34,219 bases of DNA from Pseudomonadota bacterium (GTDB lineage Bacteria > Pseudomonadota > Gammaproteobacteria > Steroidobacterales > Woeseiaceae), in the NCBI GenBank assembly GCA_022573655.1, contig JACZTO010000006.1, positions 34,396 through 68,614 on the forward strand, given 5' to 3'. Position numbers and translations under genes: made by a program. Position 1 is the stretch's first letter. Every line of letters begins with the position of its first letter. The notes below the pieces were generated by a model, which worked only from the letters and a program-made list of their open reading frames with translations, searched no databases and was not told where the DNA came from. Of this stretch, positions 18,364-27,839 are shown piece after piece.

Positions 18364-19194
18364 CTACGGAGGCGTCGTCAGCAGAATATCGGCATAGGCG
18401 TCTGCATATCGACGGCCAAGCTCCCGCGCCGACCGTGCATCAAAGTGAGTGCCATCACCAATATCTGTCAGGCCATCCGAAGAGACAAACCTCGTGTGCT
18501 CGATTTGTGCCGGTACGTTTTCATGCACAGCATTAACGAGCTGCCTGCCGTCCGACCATTCTTTGAATTGGCCGAGTTGACCGATGATGAACGGCAGCTG
18601 TTCGTCACTGGCAATGTTGCGAAAACGGCGGATCAGGTCATGCAATCTCTTTTCATACTGGGGTGCCCGCTCCGGCCTTGAGTCCGATTCGCCCTGGTGC
18701 CAAAGAATTGCCTTAAGCTCGCCTGACTGCATGGCCACGCGCAGTCGACGAACAGCATCGTCCCAGGGGTAGAGGCCGGTTTTTTCGTGGTAGCCGCCCG
18801 GTGCCCAGGTCTCAATACCCGAGCCACCGACTGCGGTCGGAACGAGCCATATTCTGATTTCAGGATTCTGTTTAGCGATCTCTTTCGCAAATGCCAGCCC
18901 CGGTCCTGTTCCTCTTACTTCTGGTTTGTCGAAATGCAGCGGCTCGGTCGCGATCACCCACTTGTCATTCTTGTCTAAAACAAATACTCGCGGATGAGGG
19001 GTGCGGTCTATTTCCGACAGCTCTCCTCTTCCGGCCATGTTTGACTGGCCGGCCAGCAAGAAAATGTGCATTGGCGGTAAGGCACTGGATCCTGTCGGTC
19101 CGGAGCAGCCGCTGGTGCAAAAAGTAGCCAGAGCGATGAGCGCGATTACGCGAATTGATCGCTGTATGTCTCTATTGGTCTTCCTGTTCATCAT
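18364..19194 (-). CDS. SASA / CE6-type carbohydrate acetylesterase, lipoprotein
   Basis: This is a probable acetyl esterase of the sialate O-acetylesterase / CE6 group, which includes acetyl-xylan esterases. The SGNH-like motifs are visible: the nucleophile Ser51 in LLAGQSNMAGRG, the oxyanion/Gly-rich segment AVGGSGIETWAPGG, WHQGESD, and the Asp/His motif DGTHFD near the C-terminus. An N-terminal hydrophobic stretch ends in CTSGC, with Cys30 as the lipidation site, so it is likely anchored in the envelope. The start overlaps the end of the interrupted sulfatase gene by 23 bp; an ATG one codon later is possible. It probably removes acetyl groups so that the glucuronidases and sulfatases can act. 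Family call is strong; substrate is inferred. Confidence 0.9.
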   Translation of the reverse strand: MMNRKTNRDIQRSIRVIALIALATFCTSGCSGPTGSSALPPMHIFLLAGQSNMAGRGELSEIDRTPHPRVFVLDKNDKWVIATEPLHFDKPEVRGTGPGLAFAKEIAKQNPEIRIWLVPTAVGGSGIETWAPGGYHEKTGLYPWDDAVRRLRVAMQSGELKAILWHQGESDSRPERAPQYEKRLHDLIRRFRNIASDEQLPFIIGQLGQFKEWSDGRQLVNAVHENVPAQIEHTRFVSSDGLTDIGDGTHFDARSARELGRRYADAYADILLTTPP

Positions 19195-20656
19195 CCATCA
19201 ATTCGAAAAAATCGGCCGGTAGCTGATTTTTGAGACTGTCCATCAGCTCGCGGTGCTGCGTTGCAGATTCCGGATCAGCCGCCAGGTTGGTCCACTCGTT
19301 GGGATCGTCCTCGTGATTGTAGAGTTCTTCACTGCCATCGGCATACAGGCTGTAGCGCCAGGGGCCGGACTGAATTGCTTGCCCAAACCTCACGACATCA
19401 TCGTCGCCGGTGCGTCGATACTGGGTAATTGCCGGGTAGTCCCAGGACGCGTCCGCGTCGCCCAGCAAGGGCACCAGGCTATGGCCCTGGTTGACCGGAT
19501 TCGCGGGCAGGTTGGCCAGGTCCAGCAGGGTGGGGTAGATGTCAATCAGGCCGACCGTTTGGGCACGACTTTCACCTTGCGGCAGGTTCGGTCCGGCGAT
19601 GATCAGCGGAACCTTATTGGCACGCTCCCACAAGGCGTGTTTCTGGAACGTATTCTTCTCGCCAATGAAATATCCATGGTCTGAAAACAGCACAATGATG
19701 GTATTTTCCGCTTAGGGGCTGCTTTCCAGTGCATCGAGCACCTGTCCGACATAGTAGTCAGCAAAATTCACGCTCGCCAGGTATGAGTGAATGATGTCCT
19801 GGTAGACGCCTGTTTCCTTCGCCCATTCGGTTCTCGGCATGTGATTTACGAAATTGAGGCCGATCGCGTAATTCGGAACGTCGTCAAGATCGTCTTTTTT
19901 GTAGGGTGGCGGGGTGACCAACTCGGAATTGCCAATCGCATCGAAATAGCGTTGCGGCACGTACCACGGCACGTGCGGACGCAGGAACCCGACCATCAGC
20001 ATAAACGGGCGATCGTGCTCTTCCTGCAAACGCTCGACGGCCCAGGCGGCAGCCGTCGCATCGGACATTTCCTGCTCGGGAGCCGGATATACGGCCCAGT
20101 CCGTCAGCGTATCTTCCGAAAAGTAGTTGACTTCCTTGCCGTCAGGCATGGTGTCCCAGTCGCCTCGATCGCCGGACATATCAACGCTGCCTTCGGGAAG
20201 ATGCCGATGCAGCAATTTACCGACCGCCATCGTTTTGTAACCATGCTGCGCGAAGTAACTGTGCAGTAATGCCGTATTGTGTTTCTCTGCAGCCTCGACG
20301 ACTAGCGAGTCCGGCTTGGGCTGTTGCAACAATCCCAGTGTGCCCGGCAACAATCCGGAAAACAGGCTGGCACGCGACGGCCCGCAAAGTGGAAACTGGC
20401 TGAAAGCCTGGGTGAACACCGTACCGCGCCCGGCCAGGGCATCGATATGCGGTGTACGCGTATCCGGGTGCGGCCCCGTGTAGCCGACCCAGTCATTCAG
20501 ATCGTCGACAGCGATAAACAGTACATTGGGCGGTTCGGTGACAACAGGTTCATCTTCCTCCGATGTTTGCGGAGCGCAGCCGTTGACAAAAAGCATCAGG
20601 CAGCCGACTGCAAGCAGCCGAAGATAACTGTTCCAGCGACGAAGAGCGTACTGCAT
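19172..20656 (-). pseudogene. Sulfatase lipoprotein (S1 family, Cys-type) interrupted by an in-frame TAA
   Basis: One continuous sulfatase reading frame is broken by a single TAA at 19714-19712. The part before it ends QVLDALESSP, and the part after resumes in the same frame as AENTIIVLFSDHGYFIGEKN, a core sulfatase segment, continuing to 19172. The N-terminal part has a lipobox VNGC (Cys27 counted from the ATG at 20656), the metal-binding Asp pair in FIAVDDLNDW, and the formylglycine motif CGPSRASLFSG (Cys91). I prefer the ATG at 20656, with GAGG 9 bases upstream, over the TTG at 20671. Without the stop the protein would be about 494 residues, resembling iduronate-2-sulfatase-like enzymes. 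The truncated product lacks the second metal-binding half and should be inactive unless the stop is read through. It follows the LacI gene in operon C. Confidence 0.88.
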
Positions 20657-20667
20657 AGAATCTGACC

Positions 20668-21756
20668 TCAATGTTTAGCAGTAGGGCATGTACCGCTTGA
20701 TTGCCGTACTTTCAGTTCGTAATCGAGTAAGACGTTGGATTGCACCGTCTCGTTCGACTCGTCATTGATCTGTCGAATGTAGCTTTCCAGAAGCTCAACG
20801 GATTTTTCACCCATGGCCCTCAAAGGCTGGCGGATCGTTGTCAGCTTCGGCCAAACCGACCGCGCAATTGGCGCGTCATCGAATCCTGCAACGCTGAGCT
20901 CTTCCGGGACGCGTATTCTTGATTCCTGAGCAGCGGACAAGACGCCAGCAGCCATCTCATCATTGCTCGCAAAAATGGCTGTCGGGCGATCCTTCAGGCG
21001 CAATAACTCACGGGCACATTCATTGCCGGATTGGACGTCAAAATTACCGGTCTGGATATTGGAGGGTGAAATTTTCAAGCCATGATCGCGGATCGACGCC
21101 GAAAAACCTTCAAACCTTAGCGCGGAGGCCACGTAATCACCGGGACCTTTGATGATTGCGAGGTTCTTATGCCCTTCCGAAATAAAATAGTTGGCGAGCT
21201 CATAGGCCGCCGCGAAATTATCGATGCTGACGCGCAACTGGATATCCTGCGTAGGCGTACCGGCGATCCGAACACATGGGACAGCCTTTTCTCGGACAAT
21301 TTCCAGGAGTCGCCTGTCGAAGCAGATCGGAGGTGGCAGGATTACTCCGTCTATGCGGGAAGGATCCAGCAGTTTGGCGATTTCCTCGTAATCGATGGGT
21401 AACCCGATCGTGTCACCCTCATAATCCCCGACACCCTCGATCAGAAGGTGATAGCCAATGTTCCGGCACGCATGCATCATGCCGATCAGCAATTTTGCGG
21501 TCCAGGTAACGTTTGGATTGTTGAAGATCATCAGTATCTGATACGTTCTTCCACCCGACAGGCGTCTTGCGCCAATATTCGGCCGATAATCGACTTTCGC
21601 TATCGCCCTTTGGATTCTCTCAGCCGTAGCTTGTTTGACGTTGCCTTTCATATTGACTACACGGCTAACCGTCATCGGCGACACGCCCGCCTCCAAAGCA
21701 ACATCTTTGATCGTTGCTTCACGTTTCCTTGTCGTATGCCGTTTATCGTTGCTCAT
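20668..21756 (-). CDS. LacI-family transcriptional regulator
   Basis: This is a DNA-binding repressor with a periplasmic-binding-protein-like sensor domain. The helix-turn-helix is at residues 14-35 (ATIKDVALEAGVSPMTVSRVVN), followed by the hinge PNIGARRLSGGRT and a sensor domain of the usual length (362 aa in total). AIFASNDEMAAGVLSAA and LSVAGFDDAPIARSVWPKLTTIRQP are family signatures. The ATG overlaps the stop of the beta-helix gene by 4 bp (ATGA). It is embedded in operon C, downstream of an operator at 23352-23365, so autoregulation is likely. The three operator-like sites in the window all fit the LacI pattern, making this the probable regulator of the entire island. The effector may be a uronate or pathway intermediate such as KDG or fructuronate (inference). 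Confidence 0.95.
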   Translation of the reverse strand: MSNDKRHTTRKREATIKDVALEAGVSPMTVSRVVNMKGNVKQATAERIQRAIAKVDYRPNIGARRLSGGRTYQILMIFNNPNVTWTAKLLIGMMHACRNIGYHLLIEGVGDYEGDTIGLPIDYEEIAKLLDPSRIDGVILPPPICFDRRLLEIVREKAVPCVRIAGTPTQDIQLRVSIDNFAAAYELANYFISEGHKNLAIIKGPGDYVASALRFEGFSASIRDHGLKISPSNIQTGNFDVQSGNECARELLRLKDRPTAIFASNDEMAAGVLSAAQESRIRVPEELSVAGFDDAPIARSVWPKLTTIRQPLRAMGEKSVELLESYIRQINDESNETVQSNVLLDYELKVRQSSGTCPTAKH

Positions 21757-23312
21757 TCGCAGTCAACACCATCTCCGCCATAGGCGCCAATGTTCACACT
21801 CTTGATCTCGTTACGCCAGAAATCGGCAAGGGCTGCGTTATCGTCGCCCTTTCCGGCGCGGATAGCCGGCGAGCCAAGACACAACTTGTAGCCACTGAGC
21901 CGCCCTGGATCGTTCATGTCAATTCCCGTGCCGCCAGTGCCAGGCGCGGCCAGGCGCGGATCATCGGTCAGGTCGATGTAGTTGGGGTCATCAAGACCGA
22001 TAACGATATTGTTCTCGAAGATGTTGCCACGCTCCGCGGTGGGCACGGACCCCCAACTTGCACCGCTTCCGGCAAACACGAAAATATTGTCGATAAACGC
22101 CGTGTCGATGGGGTCACGTTGCGGCCCGAAGTTCATAAACATCATCATGTTCGGATGCGTGGAATAGAACGTATTATTGCTGATCACCACGTCGCTAATT
22201 TCATGGTCATCATAGAAACCGTAGTGAAGAAAGCCATAACGATCGTTGACGCTGATATTGTGGTGGATGTATATGCCATCGCCATACTTGCGCATGATTG
22301 CGAAGGCGAAATTATTATCATGCGAATAGTTGTACCGGAACTCGGTGTTCCGGCTATTGTAGTCGGCATCGAATCCACCGCGATCCTTGTCGGCGGCAGG
22401 ACCATGGTTTCCGAAAGCTTCGTTATACTGAATCAGTGCCGAGTCGGTCGCGTAGTTGTAGAGCGTATTCCCCGTAGTCTCGGTCGCAATATTCGGGCCC
22501 ATGACGTTGTATTCGGCCAACGGAGCGTCTGCACTGCCGATAATGATGGCGTTCCGCGTAACGTTGCTGACGCGATTACCGCGAACAACGACATTGAGGT
22601 GAGCGTGCCGGCCAATTGGATTGCCCACGTTTCGCGGATCGTCAGGGTCGGCTTCCCACGTTGATTTGGTTCTGATGCCTACACCACTGATATTCCGAAT
22701 CTCATTGTTTTCGATCAACACGCCATCGAATTTCGTGGGCACCGCGGTACCGCGAACGCGAAACACGATGCCGCCATTGTTAAAGTCGTCGTGCACCCCG
22801 GTTACATCGTGGACCAGGCAGTTTCGAACGACGAAATTCTTGTGTGTGCCGCTGTCTGAAGCCGTAACGAATATGCCGTGGCGTTCGGAGCGAACCGCGG
22901 ATTGGTTGATGACCTCGATATTCTCGATGACCCAGCCCCCGGAATCACGGATATCGATAGTTCCCATGCCCTCAGCGTTGGCTCGGATTACTGGGCGCGG
23001 TGCCTCGGATGATCCGAAATCCGCGACCCTGATGACCGAGCCCGGCTGCACATCGCTGCGCTGAAGTGACAGAACACCCTCAAAGCTGCGGCCTCGCTCT
23101 AAAAGGATCTGGTCGCCACCATTGAAAATGAGTGGTTTGAGTGCTTCAAAGTCTGACTGAGTAGAAATGCGGTAGGTCGTGGCAGCCGCACGCGGCGGCG
23201 AAACACCCGTCGTGCCGGAATCAGCGCAGTTGCTCAGACACAGGGCGATCAGAGCCACAAGCGCGACACGGCGAATCCGGGATCGCGCGACGTACAGCAT
23301 TCCATCATTCAT
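21753..23312 (-). CDS. Right-handed parallel beta-helix lipoprotein (possible polysaccharide lyase or hydrolase)
   Basis: This exported 519-residue protein has a lipobox LSNC (Cys29) after a hydrophobic stretch. The body is made of repeating short strands such as IENIEVINQS, VLIENNEIRNISGVGI, VVVRGNRVSNVTRNAI, EFRYNYSHDNNF and VVISNNTFYSTH, the pattern of a parallel beta-helix as in pectate-lyase and alginate-lyase-like folds. It ends with the common LGSPAIRAG and NIGAYGG motifs of this group. No specific lyase family can be assigned from what I can see. The start at 23312 has a good AAGGGG ribosome site. It is the first gene of operon C, 40 bp from a LacI-type operator, and is likely to act on the uronate-containing polymer in the cell envelope. 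Confidence 0.85.
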   Translation of the reverse strand: MNDGMLYVARSRIRRVALVALIALCLSNCADSGTTGVSPPRAAATTYRISTQSDFEALKPLIFNGGDQILLERGRSFEGVLSLQRSDVQPGSVIRVADFGSSEAPRPVIRANAEGMGTIDIRDSGGWVIENIEVINQSAVRSERHGIFVTASDSGTHKNFVVRNCLVHDVTGVHDDFNNGGIVFRVRGTAVPTKFDGVLIENNEIRNISGVGIRTKSTWEADPDDPRNVGNPIGRHAHLNVVVRGNRVSNVTRNAIIIGSADAPLAEYNVMGPNIATETTGNTLYNYATDSALIQYNEAFGNHGPAADKDRGGFDADYNSRNTEFRYNYSHDNNFAFAIMRKYGDGIYIHHNISVNDRYGFLHYGFYDDHEISDVVISNNTFYSTHPNMMMFMNFGPQRDPIDTAFIDNIFVFAGSGASWGSVPTAERGNIFENNIVIGLDDPNYIDLTDDPRLAAPGTGGTGIDMNDPGRLSGYKLCLGSPAIRAGKGDDNAALADFWRNEIKSVNIGAYGGDGVDCE

Positions 23313-23351
23313 CGTTGCCCCTTCAGTGTGGGTAAGGTTATTTCTTTATAA

Positions 23352-23365
23352 AGGTAACGTTATCA
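23352..23365 (-). promoter_or_regulatory. LacI-family operator in front of operon C
   Basis: On the minus strand the site reads TGATAACGTTACCT, which fits TGNTANCGNTANCA with one mismatch at the last base. It lies about 40 bp upstream of the beta-helix start codon and overlaps a possible -10 box TATGAT, although I see no convincing -35 box at the right distance. The likely ligand is the LacI-type protein encoded in the same operon. Confidence 0.6.
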
Positions 23366-23447
23366 TAATTATTTGGCGACAGTGACTCTGCTCGGATATA
23401 GCAAGTATACTAAGCTAATACTCGATCAGCACGTGTACACCGCACTA

Positions 23448-23476
23448 TTGCAATGGCTGGTGACTCGTGATAAAAA
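23448..23476 (+). promoter_or_regulatory. Candidate promoter for operon D
   Basis: A -35-like TTGCAA at 23448-23453 (4 of 6), a 17-bp spacer, and a -10-like TAAAAA at 23471-23476 (4 of 6). The match is modest. Its position just upstream of the operator at 23486-23499 is what makes it plausible. Confidence 0.35.
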
Positions 23477-23485
23477 TACTCAAAA

Positions 23486-23499
23486 TGATAACGATAACA
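23486..23499 (+). promoter_or_regulatory. LacI-family operator in front of operon D
   Basis: The site TGATAACGATAACA fits TGNTANCGNTANCA at every defined base. It lies 64 bp upstream of the GH2 start codon and about 120 bp from the operator of operon C. The remaining bases of the 250-bp intergenic region (23313-23562) show no gene or RNA that I can recognise. Confidence 0.7.
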
Positions 23500-23562
23500 C
23501 GGCACCACTGTCCCGGGTGTTGGCTGCCGCTACCTTTAAGATCTCGGAGGAGGCAATCTGCA

Positions 23563-25401
23563 ATGATGTTGCTGAGTCGTACGATGTGTTGCGCTCTCCT
23601 GGCCGTCGTTTTGGCCGGTGCCGAGGTGGGCGCCGCGCCCTATCCGACCGCGCTGATCAACATCGATGCTCGCGATGCGACAGATCTGTCGGGTAAATGG
23701 CATTACATCGTTGACCCGCTGAAGATGGGGGTGACGCGAGCGAACTCGCGCCGGTATGCGGTATTTCAGGATGTAGCCGGGCCCGAAAATCAGGCTGACT
23801 TTCTCGAATACAACTTCGACGCCTCACCGCGAATGTTGATTCCCGGCGACTGGAACGGACAGGATGTTTCACTAACGTGGTACGACGGTCTCGTGTGGTT
23901 TCGGCGGACCATAGAAATCGATGAGTTGCGGGCGGGTAGACAATTCCTGCACTTCGGAGCGGCAAATTACAAGGCGCTTGTCTACATCAATGGTGAGAAA
24001 GTGGGAGAACATGAAGGTGGCTTTACGCCGTTCGCCTTCGACGTTACAGAAAACCTCGTAGTTGGGCAGAATTCGATCGTCGTCGGGGTCGATTCGGAGC
24101 ACAATAGTTCGTCAATACCTTCGCCCGTCGTCGACTGGAAGAATTACGGTGGTATTACGCGGCCAGTTCATCTTGTCAGCGTTGCGGAAAGCTACGTTCA
24201 CGATTATTTTGTACGCCTTGATTCTGACGGCCGAATGAGAGCTGACGTCCGCCTCGGTGGTGGCAAGGTCGGAAATCGTACTGTTCGGGTCGACATCCCG
24301 GATCTTGGTATCAAGCTTCGCGGCAAGAGCGATCAATCCGGCAGCGTGACGTTTGCTGTGGATGCGCCGGATAAGCTGCAACGGTGGAGCCCCGCAACTC
24401 CGAAACTGTATGACGTGATTGTCAGTGCTGCAGGGGATCAGGTCTCCGACAAAATCGGTTTCCGCACGCTCGCGATTGATGGGAGCAACATACTTCTCAA
24501 TGGCGAGCCGATTTTTTTGCGCGGTATCTCCATTCACGAGGAGACCATTGGCGCAATTCCCAGCCGAGCCATGAACGAAGCGCGTGCACGTGAGTTGCTG
24601 AGCATCGCCAAACAGGATCTCAACGCCAACTTCGTGCGCCTGGCACATTATCCTCACGCGGCGATTATGACGCGGATTGCGGATGAGTTGGGCCTGATGG
24701 TCTGGAGCGAGATTCCCGTCTATTGGGATATCGACTTCGAGAATCCCGACACGCTCGCAACGGCGAAACAGATGCAGCAGGAAAACATTATCCGCGACAG
24801 AAACCGCGCCTCAATTGTCTTCTGGAGCGTCGGCAACGAGACACCGCAAACGGATGTGCGATTGGCTTTTCTCGAAGAATTGATCAGCGATGTTCGCCAA
24901 CTGGATGCGACGAGACTTGTGACTGCGGCATTGCACCGGGTCAGGAACGAAGGCAGGGCCAATGTCGTTGACGATCCGCTTGGCAAGCTTATCGATGTGG
25001 TGTCCGTCAACACCTACCAGGGCTGGTACGGCAACATGTCATTGGACAGGGTGCCGGGCGTCGAGTGGAGAAACCCGAGCGGAAAACCGTTCCTGTTTTC
25101 GGAATTTGGCGCGGGTGCGCTGTACGGGTTCCACGATGCGGATATGGAGAAGTTCTCGGAGGAATTCCAGGCGGAGTATTACAGGGTTACGCTGGAGATG
25201 GCGAGTAAGGTGCCGGGCCTAAGCGGACTATCACCCTGGATACTGAAGGATTTTCAGTCGCCTCGGCGCATGCACGGCAGATTTCAGGAGTACTGGAACC
25301 GAAAGGGTATAATTTCACCGCAGGGCCATAAGAAAGCAGCATTCTTTGTACTGGGTGACTGGTACAAGGAATTAGCATCTAGGGGAGGAATCAGTGAGTA
25401 A
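23563..25401 (+). CDS. GH2 beta-glucuronidase, exported
   Basis: This glycoside hydrolase family 2 enzyme has the features of a beta-glucuronidase. The N-terminal sugar-binding jelly roll (DLSGKWHYIVDP, WYDGLVWFRRTIEI, YINGEKVGEHEGGFTPFAFDV) is followed by an immunoglobulin-like domain and a TIM barrel. The acid/base is Glu426 in FWSVGNE and the nucleophile Glu514 in FLFSEFGAGA. The Asn579-x-Lys581 pair in EYWNRKG is the known recognition motif for the glucuronate carboxylate. The open frame extends upstream to 23467, but that part covers the LacI operator. The ATG at 23563 has GGAGGAGG in front and is followed by a signal peptide (LLSRTMCCALLAVVLAGAEV, cut near GAA|PY). It should release glucuronic acid in the periplasm for the TRAP system encoded downstream. 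It overlaps uxaC by 8 bp. Confidence 0.93.
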   Translation: MMLLSRTMCCALLAVVLAGAEVGAAPYPTALINIDARDATDLSGKWHYIVDPLKMGVTRANSRRYAVFQDVAGPENQADFLEYNFDASPRMLIPGDWNGQDVSLTWYDGLVWFRRTIEIDELRAGRQFLHFGAANYKALVYINGEKVGEHEGGFTPFAFDVTENLVVGQNSIVVGVDSEHNSSSIPSPVVDWKNYGGITRPVHLVSVAESYVHDYFVRLDSDGRMRADVRLGGGKVGNRTVRVDIPDLGIKLRGKSDQSGSVTFAVDAPDKLQRWSPATPKLYDVIVSAAGDQVSDKIGFRTLAIDGSNILLNGEPIFLRGISIHEETIGAIPSRAMNEARARELLSIAKQDLNANFVRLAHYPHAAIMTRIADELGLMVWSEIPVYWDIDFENPDTLATAKQMQQENIIRDRNRASIVFWSVGNETPQTDVRLAFLEELISDVRQLDATRLVTAALHRVRNEGRANVVDDPLGKLIDVVSVNTYQGWYGNMSLDRVPGVEWRNPSGKPFLFSEFGAGALYGFHDADMEKFSEEFQAEYYRVTLEMASKVPGLSGLSPWILKDFQSPRRMHGRFQEYWNRKGIISPQGHKKAAFFVLGDWYKELASRGGISE

Positions 25402-26836
25402 GTCGGCTATAAATGTCATAACGGCGTCTGGCGGTGATGAGAGCGACTATCTCTTTCCGGCAGAGGCGGGCCCGCGGAAATTAGCGCGCGAGCTTTACGA
25501 GAGCATCCGTCAATTGCCGATCATCAGTCCTCACGGTCACTGTGACCCGCAATGGTTTGCAACCAACGAAGCGTTCGCCGATCCGACATCCCTGTTACTG
25601 ACGCCAGATCACTATTTGTTGCGAATGCTGCACAGCCATGGCGTGAGCCTGGAAACACTGGGCGTGGGCGTTGCGAAGGGCGATAGCGCATTTGACGCGC
25701 GCAAGGCATGGCGAATCTTCGCGGAGAATTATTACCTGTTCCGAGGCACGCCCTCTGAACTTTGGATCAATCAAGTCCTCAGGACGGTTTTTGGTATCCA
25801 CGAATCGTTTTCCGGTACTACTGCCGACGCGATTTATGACGTAATCGCGGATGCGCTGAAACAGCCGGAATTCAGGCCAAGGGCTTTGTTCGAGAGTTTC
25901 AACATTGAGTTCCTGGCGACCACGGAGTCCGCGACTGATGATTTGGCCTATCACAAGAAGTTGTTGGCCGACCCCTGGCCGGGGAGAATCGTCACGACGT
26001 ATCGGCCGGATAATGTCACGAATCCGCAGTTTGAAGATTTCAAAGAGAACATTGTGAAATTCGGCGAGATCACTGGTCAGGATGCTTTGTCCTGGAGCGG
26101 CTACCTGGAGGCGCATCGCTTACGGCGTCAGGACTTCATACAGCATGGCGCGACTGCAACCGATCATGGCCATCCCACAGCGCAGACTGAAAACCTTTCT
26201 GCCGAGCAAGCTGAAGCTCTATTTCAGAAGGTGCTCAGCGGCAAACAGTCGGCAGAAGATGAAGAACAGTTTCGGGCGCAGACATTGACGGAAATGGCTC
26301 GAATGAGCCTTGACGATGGCCTCGTCATGCAAATTCACCCCGGATCGTATCGTGATCACTCACCGGAGATGTTCGCCAAATACGGTCGCGACATTGGTTT
26401 CGATATTCCCCAGGCGACAGATTACGTGCACGCACTGAAGCCATTGTTGGATCAATTCGGCAATGACCCCAGTTTATCGCTGATTCTGTTCACGCTCGAT
26501 GAGACAGCTTACAGCAGGGAACTCGCGCCACTCGCCGGCGTGTACCCGGCACTGAAACTCGGGCCGCCGTGGTGGTTCTACGATAGTCCAGCAGGAATGA
26601 TGCGATTCCGGGAACGAGTGACCGAGACGGCAGGCTTTTATAACACCGTCGGTTTCAATGACGACACTCGCGCCTTCCTGTCGATTCCCGTACGGCATGA
26701 CGTGGCCCGACGCGTCGATTGCGCATACCTGGCGGGCTTAGTCCTCGAGCAACGCTTGAGTATGGATGATGCATTTGAGGTCGCGCGTGACCTGACGTAC
26801 GAGCTGCCCAAGAAAGCTTATCGAGTTGATGGATAG
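25394..26836 (+). CDS. uxaC: Glucuronate isomerase
   Basis: UxaC isomerises D-glucuronate to D-fructuronate (and galacturonate to tagaturonate), the first cytoplasmic step of hexuronate breakdown. The metal-binding motif is His47-Gly-His49 in ISPHGHCDPQW. Further signatures are DHYLLRMLHSHGV, MQIHPGSYRDHS, KLGPPWWFYDSPAGM and GFNDDTRAFLSIPVRHD. Its 480 residues are close to the usual size. Translation starts at a GTG with GGGGAGG upstream, inside the end of the GH2 gene. A TRAP transporter gene follows with overlap. Very secure. Confidence 0.97.
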   Translation: MSKSAINVITASGGDESDYLFPAEAGPRKLARELYESIRQLPIISPHGHCDPQWFATNEAFADPTSLLLTPDHYLLRMLHSHGVSLETLGVGVAKGDSAFDARKAWRIFAENYYLFRGTPSELWINQVLRTVFGIHESFSGTTADAIYDVIADALKQPEFRPRALFESFNIEFLATTESATDDLAYHKKLLADPWPGRIVTTYRPDNVTNPQFEDFKENIVKFGEITGQDALSWSGYLEAHRLRRQDFIQHGATATDHGHPTAQTENLSAEQAEALFQKVLSGKQSAEDEEQFRAQTLTEMARMSLDDGLVMQIHPGSYRDHSPEMFAKYGRDIGFDIPQATDYVHALKPLLDQFGNDPSLSLILFTLDETAYSRELAPLAGVYPALKLGPPWWFYDSPAGMMRFRERVTETAGFYNTVGFNDDTRAFLSIPVRHDVARRVDCAYLAGLVLEQRLSMDDAFEVARDLTYELPKKAYRVDG

Positions 26837-27839
26837 TACCCCGATGCGAATTTTCAACCGACCCGAAATCTACAGTCTGCTAACTGGCTTGTGTTTATCT
26901 GGACTGAGTGTGTCCGCGATGGCCGAAGACACAATCAACCTCCGGGCTGCCGATATTCACGATGCGGATTATCCAACGGTGCGCGGCATGGCATCGATGG
27001 CAGAGCAGCTTTCGGAAGAGACGAATGGCCGCATCAATCTGAAAATTTACTCGGGCGGTCAGCTGGGCGATGAAAAGGACACGCTCGAGATTGCGATTTT
27101 CGGCGGCATCGATATTACTCGAACGAGTCTGGCCCCGCTCAATTCGATCGTGCCGGAAACCGGGGTTTTTTCGCTACCGTTTCTGTTTCGTTCCACCGAA
27201 CATATGCGCAAAGTGCTTGACGGCCCAATTGGCGACGAAATTCTCGCGAGTCTGGAACCGCACGGACTCATCGGTCTTGCTTTCTATGATGCCGGCGCGA
27301 GAAGTATGTACAACACAAAGCATCCCATTCACACGCCTGCCGATATGGAAGGGATGAAAATTCGTGTCATGAACTCGAATATTTTCGTCGACATGATCGC
27401 AGCGCTGGGCGGCAATGCCACACCGATGGGATTCGGGCAAGTCTATGAATCACTGGCGCTGGGTACGATCGACGGTGCTGAAAATAACTGGCCATCGTTT
27501 GAATATTCCAGGCATTTTGAAGTGGCGCCATTTTATAGCGTCACACAGCATGTCATGGTGCCCGAGGGTCTGGTCATGTCCCGCTACCGTTGGGAGCAAT
27601 TGTCTGACGAGGACCAGCAACTTATTCGCAAGGCTGCGAAGGACTCGGTACCCGTGATGCGACGACTATGGGACGCACGAGTGGAGGCATCTCGTGAAGC
27701 CATAATTGCTGCCGGCGTCAATATCGTCGATGACATCGACAAGCAGCCCTTCATTGATGCAATGGCGCCACTGTACGAGGAATATTTGCAGGATCCGGCG
27801 CTACGAAATCTGGTGGAGAGAATTCGTGCCGTCCAATAG
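26829..27839 (+). CDS. dctP: TRAP transporter substrate-binding protein (DctP family)
   Basis: This periplasmic solute receptor belongs to a tripartite ATP-independent transporter. Its signal peptide is RIFNRPEIYSLLTGLCLSG..., cut near SAMA|ED. The mature protein shows IKIYSGGQLGDEKD-like family sequence (NLKIYSGGQLGDEKD), the conserved Arg in GMKIRVMNS that usually binds the substrate carboxylate, and TPMGFGQVYESLALGTIDGAENN. The ATG at 26829 overlaps the uxaC end; an ATG at 26844 is equally possible because neither has a strong ribosome site. Position between uxaC and eda indicates a uronate substrate such as D-glucuronate. It overlaps dctQ by 14 bp. Confidence 0.93.
   Translation: MDSTPMRIFNRPEIYSLLTGLCLSGLSVSAMAEDTINLRAADIHDADYPTVRGMASMAEQLSEETNGRINLKIYSGGQLGDEKDTLEIAIFGGIDITRTSLAPLNSIVPETGVFSLPFLFRSTEHMRKVLDGPIGDEILASLEPHGLIGLAFYDAGARSMYNTKHPIHTPADMEGMKIRVMNSNIFVDMIAALGGNATPMGFGQVYESLALGTIDGAENNWPSFEYSRHFEVAPFYSVTQHVMVPEGLVMSRYRWEQLSDEDQQLIRKAAKDSVPVMRRLWDARVEASREAIIAAGVNIVDDIDKQPFIDAMAPLYEEYLQDPALRNLVERIRAVQ

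Noticed and set aside
21530-21575. Unusual-looking hinge helix ARRLSGGRT in the LacI protein
   Set aside because: It fits the normal variation of the family hinge consensus and needs no special explanation.
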